Shown here piece by piece: positions 1 to 5,839 of a stretch of DNA of 5,839 nt (position 1 is its first letter; every line of letters starts with the position of its first letter). Made by a program: the position numbers and the translations under genes. The notes below the pieces were generated by a model. It was not told the origin of the DNA and searched no databases. It was given only the letters and a program-made list of their open reading frames with translations. Location of the stretch: the NCBI GenBank assembly GCA_021812865.1, contig JAKAMP010000212.1, forward strand, positions 1-5,839, read 5' to 3'. Source of the DNA: Bacteroidota bacterium. GTDB taxonomy: Bacteria; Bacteroidota; Bacteroidia; Bacteroidales; JAAYUG01.

Positions 1-1
1 C

Positions 2-1636
2 GTAGGTGGTCCCAGGAACTACAAATGGCTCAATACCAACCAGATTGAACGTACCTGGGAACAAATGCACCTGGCTTATGATTATGGGGTTGATCGCATA
101 TGGATCGTGAACGTGGGCGATATCAAGCCCATGGAACTGCCCATCTCCTTCTTCCTCGATTATGCCTGGAATCCCAATGACTGGCCGGTTAACCGTATGC
201 ACGAGTACACTACCCTGTGGGCACAGCAGCAGTTCGGAAAAGAATTTGCCTCACCCACCGCAAGCATCCTTAACCAGTATACCAAATTCAACAGCCGCAG
301 AAAACCCGAACTGCTCTCGCCGGATGCATACAGCCTGGTTAATTACAATGAGGCCGGCAAGGTGGCTTCCGACTATCAGGCTATATACAGGGAGTCTCTG
401 GATATTTATCAGAAATTATCGCCTGAATACAAAGATGCCTTTTACCAACTGGTGTATTTCCCCGTGGCTGCCTGTGCAAACCTCAACGAGTTATATTACA
501 CGGTGGCCCTTAACCATCTGTATGCACTCCAGGGACGCGCACAGACGAATGAACTTGCCGGCAGGGCTGCACAATTGTTTGCCAGGGATGCGGAACTGAG
601 CCGGGAATACAATACAGTATTGAACCATGGAAAATGGAACCACATGATGGATCAGACCCATATTGGTTACACCTACTGGCAGCAGCCTCCGGAAAACACT
701 ATGCCCAAAGTGGAAAAGATCACTCCTCTGACGGGAGCACAGCCCGGAATGGCAATTTCAGGCAGTACAGCCTCCTGGCCGGATGAAAAGACAGGGGCGG
801 AGATCAAAATGGACCGCTGGGAAACATCTGCTCCATTTATCGAGCTGTTCAACCGCGGAACACAATCCTACAGTTACACTGTATCGTCCGGTTCCCGATG
901 GCTGCATACCACTCCTGTCAAAGGCACAGTGGATTCCATGGTTCACATTCTGCTCACGGCCGACTGGAACAAAGTACCCTCAGGCAATACGCCGGTAAAA
1001 CTGGTCGTCCGCACCACTGGAGGTCAGACCTTCGAAGTGAATGCTGTAGTAAGCCATTCAAAACTCAAGCTTCCAGCGGGCTGGAACGGGTTTATGGAAT
1101 CCGGCCACGTGGTTTCCATGGAAGCACAACATTTCAGTCGGTCCTTTACCGATAAGCCGTTCCAATGGGTTTGCATTCCCAACCTGGGACGCACCCTGTC
1201 GGCCATGACCCTCTTCCCTGTGCCCTATACGCCACTGGAGGCAAAACAAAACGCTCCCCACCTCGAATACAATATGGCGCTTGTCAATACTTCATCCCTC
1301 CAGGTTAAAGTATTTGTTTCTCCCACGCAGAACTTCACCGGTGGTCCCGGCCCCAGGTACGCAGTGGCCTTTGACAATCAGAAACCCGTCATTGTTGATA
1401 TCAATGCCGACCAGTCGCTGAAAGCCTGGGAGCAGACCGTGGCCGACAATATCAACATCACGGCTACCCGTCACTCACTTGAAAAGCCCGGTTCGCATGT
1501 TTTGAAGTTCTGGGCGCTCGATCCGGGAATAGCGCTGCAGAAGATTGTGATTGAAACCGGTGAAGTGCCTGCAACCTATCTGGGGCCACCGGAAAGCATG
1601 CATCTTCCGGTTCCAGGAAAAGAAAAAAACAAATAA
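2..1636 (+). CDS. GH115 xylan alpha-1,2-glucuronidase, C-terminal part (5' truncated by window edge)
   Basis: GH115 enzymes release glucuronic acid or 4-O-methylglucuronic acid alpha-1,2-linked to xylose in glucuronoxylan, from internal as well as terminal positions. The reading frame is already open at base 2 (VGGPRNYKWLNT...), 21 codons before the first ATG at 65, so that ATG is internal and the true start lies upstream. The 544 residues seen, numbered from base 2, fit the family well. An end-of-barrel segment, GVDRIWIVNVGDIKPMELP, falls near 26-45. A helical region covers about 100-210 and ends in HMMDQTHIGYTYWQQPP near 214-230. A beta-rich segment follows at about 275-355, then the GH115 C-terminal domain with SMEAQHFS at 372-379 and LGPPES near the end. 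The C-terminus therefore looks complete. Family members are usually about 850-950 residues, so roughly 300-400 are missing, including any signal peptide. The GH10 gene starts 49 bases downstream, consistent with an operon. The family call is firm; the exact substrate is inferred from the family. Confidence 0.93.
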   Translation, partial: VGGPRNYKWLNTNQIERTWEQMHLAYDYGVDRIWIVNVGDIKPMELPISFFLDYAWNPNDWPVNRMHEYTTLWAQQQFGKEFASPTASILNQYTKFNSRRKPELLSPDAYSLVNYNEAGKVASDYQAIYRESLDIYQKLSPEYKDAFYQLVYFPVAACANLNELYYTVALNHLYALQGRAQTNELAGRAAQLFARDAELSREYNTVLNHGKWNHMMDQTHIGYTYWQQPPENTMPKVEKITPLTGAQPGMAISGSTASWPDEKTGAEIKMDRWETSAPFIELFNRGTQSYSYTVSSGSRWLHTTPVKGTVDSMVHILLTADWNKVPSGNTPVKLVVRTTGGQTFEVNAVVSHSKLKLPAGWNGFMESGHVVSMEAQHFSRSFTDKPFQWVCIPNLGRTLSAMTLFPVPYTPLEAKQNAPHLEYNMALVNTSSLQVKVFVSPTQNFTGGPGPRYAVAFDNQKPVIVDINADQSLKAWEQTVADNINITATRHSLEKPGSHVLKFWALDPGIALQKIVIETGEVPATYLGPPESMHLPVPGKEKNK

Positions 1637-1685
1637 GAACTCCGGTTACCAAAGAAAACTATTCATACACCAAACCTTAACCCTC

Positions 1686-2771
1686 ATGAAAAAACAGAGC
1701 ATATCCTTCCTTCTGGCGCTGTTCCTGTTTACAGTATGTATGCCGCAATTGACAGGACAGACGGCTGAACCCACCCTGAAAGATGCTTATCGCAATTATT
1801 TTCCGATTGGGGTGGCGGTGAACCCATTCGATCTGCGTGATCCTCTGGCCACGCTTATAAAACAGCAGTTCAATGCCATCACTCCTGCCAATGCACTGAA
1901 AATGGGGCCGGTTCATCCCGAAGAGAACCGGTATAACTGGGGGCCGGCCGACCAGATTGTCGATTTTGCCGTGGCCAATGGAATGAAAATTCACGGTCAC
2001 GTATTATGCTGGCACTCCCAGGCGCCTGCATGGATATTTACCAATGAAAAAGGCGATACCGTGTCGAAGGAAGTGCTCCTGGCAAGGCTCAAAAAGCATA
2101 TTTTCGATGTGGTGGGCCGGTACAAGGGCCGCATTGCCGCATGGGACGTGGTGAATGAGGCCATTGCCGACGAGCCCAACCAATTCTACCGTAACAATAC
2201 CTGGTATAGGATATGCGGAAAAGATTACATCGCCAAAGCCTTTGAATATGCGCACGAGGCCGATCCCAATGCTATTCTTTTTTATAATGACTATAATACG
2301 GAATATCCGCAGAAACGGGATAAGGTTTACCGTTTGCTCAAAGAACTGATCGATGCGGGCGTACCGGTCAATGCAGTAGGACTGCAGGGCCATTGGTCAA
2401 TATACGAGCCATCGGAGAAGAATCTGCGCGATGCGCTTGACAAATATTCCTCCCTGAAAATCGGCATCATGATCACTGAACTGGATGTATCCGTTTACCC
2501 GCCCGAACCCGAACCTCGCGCTATAAAACCCAACGAAACCCTGGCATTCACACCCGAACTGGAAAAGAAACAGGCGGAACAATATAAAATGTTTTTTAAA
2601 GTTTTCAGGGAATACAAGAATGTGATCACGGGGGTTACCTTCTGGGGCGCAACCGACGGGCAAAGCTGGCTGAACAACTTCCCGGTAAGGGGCCGTACCA
2701 ATTACCCCCTCCTGTTCGACAGGGAAATGAAGCCAAAACAGGAAGCCTATAAGGCAGTGGTGGATTTCTGA
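1686..2771 (+). CDS. GH10 endo-beta-1,4-xylanase, secreted, single catalytic domain
   Basis: A 361-residue retaining endo-xylanase that hydrolyses internal beta-1,4 bonds of xylan. The start at 1686 is chosen because it opens directly into a type I signal peptide (MKKQSISFLLALFLFTVCMP, cleavage near residues 24-29). The Cys at 18 lacks a lipobox, so the protein is probably periplasmic or released. The mature protein is one (beta/alpha)8 barrel with no carbohydrate-binding module. Visible GH10 landmarks: GHVLCWH at 104-110; acid/base Glu158 in WDVVNEA; FYNDYN near 199-204; GLQGHW at 232-237; nucleophile Glu265 in ITELDV; and the aromatic pair Trp320 (TFWG) and Trp328 (SWLN), eight residues apart as in the family. 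The catalytic machinery appears intact. Unusual points: the usual T-x-E-N-x-x-K motif reads TPANALK, with Ala68 in place of Glu, and the usual Arg before GHxLxWH is His103. It lies between GH115 and GH2 genes on the same strand, a glucuronoxylan context. No strong ribosome binding site is seen, as is common in Bacteroidetes. Confidence 0.96.
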   Translation: MKKQSISFLLALFLFTVCMPQLTGQTAEPTLKDAYRNYFPIGVAVNPFDLRDPLATLIKQQFNAITPANALKMGPVHPEENRYNWGPADQIVDFAVANGMKIHGHVLCWHSQAPAWIFTNEKGDTVSKEVLLARLKKHIFDVVGRYKGRIAAWDVVNEAIADEPNQFYRNNTWYRICGKDYIAKAFEYAHEADPNAILFYNDYNTEYPQKRDKVYRLLKELIDAGVPVNAVGLQGHWSIYEPSEKNLRDALDKYSSLKIGIMITELDVSVYPPEPEPRAIKPNETLAFTPELEKKQAEQYKMFFKVFREYKNVITGVTFWGATDGQSWLNNFPVRGRTNYPLLFDREMKPKQEAYKAVVDF

Positions 2772-2843
2772 AAGCATCACTGAAGAACAAAATGATGAAT
2801 TACCTGATCCTTATTTGAAATATAAACCGAACAAAACAGAACC

Positions 2844-5839
2844 ATGAAAAGAAGAACAGACAAGGAAACGGGATATTTTCCCGGCAAGAGAGAAAGGCTG
2901 TTAAGCGTCCTGATATTCTTCGCAGGATGGCTTATCCAGGGCATTATGCCTATACAGGCGCAGGAATATACACGAGGTACGGGCAACTACCCGGGAAGGG
3001 AAAGTGAGAATTTTGCACCTCTTATGGTTCCCAATCCTGCACCTTACTACAACTTGTCGCTTCATAAGCCTGCCTACCATTCGAGCAGCTACGACTACAA
3101 TCTCACGGCACAGCTCATCACCGACGGGATTAGAGAATCGAAACTGCCGGTGTGGATTGCGGTTACCACCAGCCAGGACGGACTGATTCCCAGGAATTTC
3201 AGGGAAAAGATCATTGACCACAGCCTGGTTTCGGCGCTGGATGTCAAAAGTCCGGGCGCCTGGGTGCAGCTGCAGCTGGGCGGAGGCGACAAGGCGCCTG
3301 AGATCGACCGTGTAAAGGTGAGTACGCGCGTACGGCTGAACAACAGCAAGGACCTGAACTGGAAGATCACCGTTACAGGTTCGAACGACGCTAAAACCTG
3401 GCAGACATTAGGTACATCCACAGGCAGCGACTTCAAACCCGGTACAGGCATCTTTAACTGGACCAAAGGATTGACCACAACGGTATCGTTCAAAGCGCCT
3501 TCTGCTTTCCACTACTACCGGGTGAATTTCGATGCCGCAGCAGTGAATGTTTGGAGCGTGGCAGAAGTGAGTTTTTCCGATAAGAACAAACCGGTGGAAG
3601 TAGGCGGATCCTTCCATTTCAATAGTTCGTGGATGAGCGCGGGCAATGGCACCGAATGGGTGTATGTTGACCTGGGTACCGTATGCCGGTTCGACCGACT
3701 GCAGCTTTTCTGGCTCAAACGTCCTTCGGAAGGCACCGTGCAGGTTTCCGACGATGCCGCAAACTGGAAAGATGTTGCTGAAATACCGGCAAAAGGAGGC
3801 GTGGTCGATGAAGTGAAGGTTCCTCCTACCACCACTGCCAGGTACGTGAGACTGCTCATGAAACAGCTTGCACAGGGGGATCACTACATCCTCACCGAAA
3901 TGGAAGTGTATGGTTCCGGTGGAATTGAACCCAAAGCCAAACCTGAACCATCTGTTAAACCCGATGGAAGACTTGATCTCACCGGCGGTAACTGGCGCAT
4001 TCAAAGGGAATCGCTTGTGGAAGGGACCGGGGAAAAGATTTCCAAACCCGGCTATTCCGACAAAGACTGGATCATTGCCACCGTTCCCGGCACAGCCCTT
4101 GTGAGTTACTGGAATGCAGGAGCTTTGCCCAATCCGAATTACGGCGACAACCAGTTGTATATTTCCGAATCGTTCTTCAACTCCAACTTCTGGTACCGCG
4201 ATGAGTTTGTCGCACCGGCCGAAAAACCCGGCAGGCAGACCTGGCTCAACTTCGACGGCATTGACTGGAAAGCCGAAGTATACCTGAACGGCAAGAAACT
4301 GGGCAATATTGAAGGAGCCTTTATCCGTGGCAGGTTCAATGTCAGCGGCATTCTTCTCCCGGACAGGACCAACGTGCTTGCCGTGCGTATTATCAGCAAT
4401 GCCACCCCGGGCAGCGTGAAGGAAAAGACCTTCCAGAGCCCCGATCTGAATGGCGGCGCGCTGGGCGCCGACAATCCCACTTTCCATGCCACCATTGGCT
4501 GGGACTGGATCCCGACCATGCGCGGCAGGGATATCGGCATCTGGAATGACGTGTTCATCAGCAACAGCGGTTCCGTAACCCTCGAAAATCCTTATGTCAC
4601 ATCCCGCCTGCCCCTGCCCGATACCTCCCGCGCAAGCATCCACATGGAGGTAACCCTGAACAACCATGAATCCAAATCCTTGAGCGGCACCCTCAGCGGA
4701 AAGTTCGGCGAGGTATCATTCGAAAAGAAGGTAACCCTCAACCCATCGGCTTCACAAACCGTGGTAATCGACTCATCCGATGCAGCCGGTCTGCTCATGA
4801 ACACCCCCAGGCTTTGGTGGCCCAACGGCTACGGACAGCCCTACCTCTATCCTGTGGAGATGAAATTCACGGTTGACGGACAACAGGTATCGGACGAAAA
4901 ATCATTCCTGGCAGGCATCAGGCAGATGACCTACAGCGAGGCCGGCGGCGCTTTGCGGATATGGGTGAACGGCAAACGCTTCACCGGCCGCGGCGGAAAC
5001 TGGGGATTCCCCGAATCTAACCTTCTTTACCGCGGAAGGGAATACGACATTGCCGTGAAGTACCACCGCGATATGAATTTCACCATGATCCGCAACTGGG
5101 TGGGACAAACCGGCGATGACGAGTTTTTCGAAGCCTGCGACCGGTACGGAATCATGATCTGGCAGGACTTCTGGCTTGCCAATCCCTGGGACGGACCCGA
5201 TCCTGACAACAACAGCATGTTCCTGGCCAACGCCAAGGATTTCATTCTCCGGACCCGGAATCATCCTTCGCTCGGCCTGTATTGCGGACGTAACGAGGGC
5301 AATCCCCCGGAAGTCCTTGAAAAGGGACTTGAGAACCTGACCTCAACCCTTAACCCGGGCGTGCATTACACTCCCAACTCGGCCGAAGGCGTGGTGAGCG
5401 GAGGCGGTCCGTACAGGGCCATGCCGGTGGACTTCTACTTCAAAAACAGGGCAACACCTAAATTTCATAGCGAACTGGGCATGCCAAACATCATGACCTA
5501 CGAAAGCGTGAAAGAAACTATGCCCGATTCGGCCCTCTGGCCACTCGGCAGAATGTACGGATTGCATGATTTCTGTCTCAATGGCGCTCAGGGCGGAGCC
5601 TCATTTATCGATCAGATCGACAAGAGCTTTGGCAAATTCGATAATGCAAAAGACTGGACTGCCATGGCACAGTGGCTGAACTATGAGGGATACAGGGCCA
5701 TGTTCGAGGCACAGAGCAAAAACCGCATGGGTATGCTCCTGTGGATGAGCCATCCCTGCTGGCCTTCCTTCGTATGGCAGACTTACGATTATTATTTTGA
5801 TCCTACCGCTGCATATTTTGGATGCAAGAAAGGCTCCGA
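2844..5839 (+). CDS. GH2 family exo-beta-glycosidase with two N-terminal discoidin modules (3' truncated by window edge)
   Basis: The frame is open from ATG 2844 to the right edge: 998 complete codons with no stop. An in-frame TAA at 2823 makes 2844 the first possible ATG. A signal peptide has a long basic n-region (1-18) and a hydrophobic core from 19, with cleavage near IQA/QE at 39-40; no lipobox. A YTRGTGNYPG stretch follows. Two discoidin (F5/8 type C, CBM32-like) modules lie at about 70-244 and 250-357, then a Pro/Lys-rich linker (358-375). The GH2 sugar-binding sandwich spans about 376-572 (FWYRDEF near 449-455), an Ig-like domain about 578-688, and the TIM barrel runs from about 690 (RGGNW 716-720, WQDFW 773-777). 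Probable acid/base is Glu818 in YCGRNEG; probable nucleophile is Glu877 in FHSELG. The barrel end (WPSFVWQTYDYY, 973-984, then AAYFG) resembles the beta-mannosidase / exo-beta-glucosaminidase (CsxA) branch of GH2. The substrate is not deducible; the xylan neighbours suggest a terminal beta-linked sugar of a complex xylan (inference). A C-terminal domain is probably missing. Confidence 0.93.
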   Translation, partial: MKRRTDKETGYFPGKRERLLSVLIFFAGWLIQGIMPIQAQEYTRGTGNYPGRESENFAPLMVPNPAPYYNLSLHKPAYHSSSYDYNLTAQLITDGIRESKLPVWIAVTTSQDGLIPRNFREKIIDHSLVSALDVKSPGAWVQLQLGGGDKAPEIDRVKVSTRVRLNNSKDLNWKITVTGSNDAKTWQTLGTSTGSDFKPGTGIFNWTKGLTTTVSFKAPSAFHYYRVNFDAAAVNVWSVAEVSFSDKNKPVEVGGSFHFNSSWMSAGNGTEWVYVDLGTVCRFDRLQLFWLKRPSEGTVQVSDDAANWKDVAEIPAKGGVVDEVKVPPTTTARYVRLLMKQLAQGDHYILTEMEVYGSGGIEPKAKPEPSVKPDGRLDLTGGNWRIQRESLVEGTGEKISKPGYSDKDWIIATVPGTALVSYWNAGALPNPNYGDNQLYISESFFNSNFWYRDEFVAPAEKPGRQTWLNFDGIDWKAEVYLNGKKLGNIEGAFIRGRFNVSGILLPDRTNVLAVRIISNATPGSVKEKTFQSPDLNGGALGADNPTFHATIGWDWIPTMRGRDIGIWNDVFISNSGSVTLENPYVTSRLPLPDTSRASIHMEVTLNNHESKSLSGTLSGKFGEVSFEKKVTLNPSASQTVVIDSSDAAGLLMNTPRLWWPNGYGQPYLYPVEMKFTVDGQQVSDEKSFLAGIRQMTYSEAGGALRIWVNGKRFTGRGGNWGFPESNLLYRGREYDIAVKYHRDMNFTMIRNWVGQTGDDEFFEACDRYGIMIWQDFWLANPWDGPDPDNNSMFLANAKDFILRTRNHPSLGLYCGRNEGNPPEVLEKGLENLTSTLNPGVHYTPNSAEGVVSGGGPYRAMPVDFYFKNRATPKFHSELGMPNIMTYESVKETMPDSALWPLGRMYGLHDFCLNGAQGGASFIDQIDKSFGKFDNAKDWTAMAQWLNYEGYRAMFEAQSKNRMGMLLWMSHPCWPSFVWQTYDYYFDPTAAYFGCKKGS

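Larger units (their letters stand above)
2..5839 (+). other. Probable co-transcribed xylan-degradation gene set (GH115, GH10, GH2)
   Basis: All three genes point the same way, with gaps of 49 bases (1637-1685) and 72 bases (2772-2843). I read both gaps for hairpins followed by T-runs and for Bacteroidetes promoters (TTTG about 19 bases upstream of TAnnTTTG) and found neither. The products fit one pathway, side-chain removal plus backbone cleavage of glucuronoxylan, as in known Bacteroidetes xylan loci. The unit enters from the left edge and leaves at the right edge, so its promoter, terminator, and any SusC/SusD pair or hybrid two-component regulator would be outside. Co-transcription is inferred from spacing and orientation only. 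Confidence 0.6.

Noticed and set aside
65..67. ATG at 65 as the start of the GH115 gene.
   Set aside because: The frame is open to the left edge, and the codons before 65 encode family-like sequence (GGPRNYKW), so this Met is internal.
1551..1685. An in-frame upstream extension of the GH10 gene (45 extra codons) overlapping the end of GH115.
   Set aside because: The extension overlaps the conserved GH115 C-terminus and would bury the signal peptide. The ATG at 1686 opens directly into a standard signal sequence.
1737..1741. Cys18 of the GH10 protein as a lipoprotein attachment site.
   Set aside because: The residues before it (FTV) do not fit a lipobox, which needs a small residue such as Gly, Ala or Ser directly before Cys. 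A type I signal peptide is the better reading.
2800..2843. A possible Bacteroidetes promoter before the GH2 gene (TTATTTG near 2811-2817).
   Set aside because: The bases before TTTG do not match TAnn, and no TTTG box lies at the needed distance upstream. A chance match in AT-rich spacer is more likely.
2871..3005. A possible duplication: GYFPGKRER in the GH2 signal n-region resembles GNYPGRESE after the cleavage site.
   Set aside because: The match is only a few residues, the codons differ, and the two parts have different roles, so it is probably chance.
3408..4667. A 419-codon open frame on the minus strand.
   Set aside because: It lies wholly antisense to the GH2 gene, whose frame gives clear domain motifs across this interval. 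The minus-strand product shows no recognisable domain and looks like a codon-bias shadow.

Overview
The window looks like part of a hemicellulose-degradation locus from a member of the Bacteroidota (Bacteroidetes), directed at glucuronoxylan. This rests on protein content: a GH115-type alpha-glucuronidase, a Bacteroidetes-style GH10 xylanase, and a large secreted GH2 enzyme with N-terminal discoidin modules. Start sites also lack strong Shine-Dalgarno sequences, as is usual in that phylum. Genus or species cannot be read from the sequence. Base composition is moderate and looks even across the window, with no sign of recent transfer.

Layout: three genes lie on the + strand in a tight head-to-tail row. 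(1) Positions 2-1636 hold the C-terminal 544 residues of a GH115 xylan alpha-1,2-glucuronidase whose 5' part lies before the window. (2) Positions 1686-2771 hold a complete single-domain GH10 endo-beta-1,4-xylanase with a signal peptide. (3) Positions 2844-5839 hold the first 998 residues of a GH2 exo-glycosidase that runs off the right edge. It has a signal peptide, two discoidin-type modules, a GH2 sugar-binding sandwich, an Ig-like domain and nearly all of the TIM barrel. The gaps of 49 and 72 bases contain no terminator or convincing promoter, so the three are probably co-transcribed. About 98% of the window is coding. No RNA gene, mobile element, CRISPR array or long repeat was seen.

Working together (inference from families): GH10 cuts the xylan backbone into oligosaccharides, GH115 removes (4-O-methyl)glucuronic acid side groups, and GH2 removes a terminal beta-linked sugar whose identity cannot be deduced. 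GH10 and GH2 have ordinary type I signal peptides rather than lipoprotein signals, which suggests a periplasmic stage of degradation. No SusC/SusD pair, transporter or regulator is inside the window, so calling it a polysaccharide utilization locus depends on unseen flanks.

No wholly new system is evident. The points most worth following are the unassigned specificity of the GH2 enzyme and atypical residues in the glycone-side subsite region of the GH10 enzyme.
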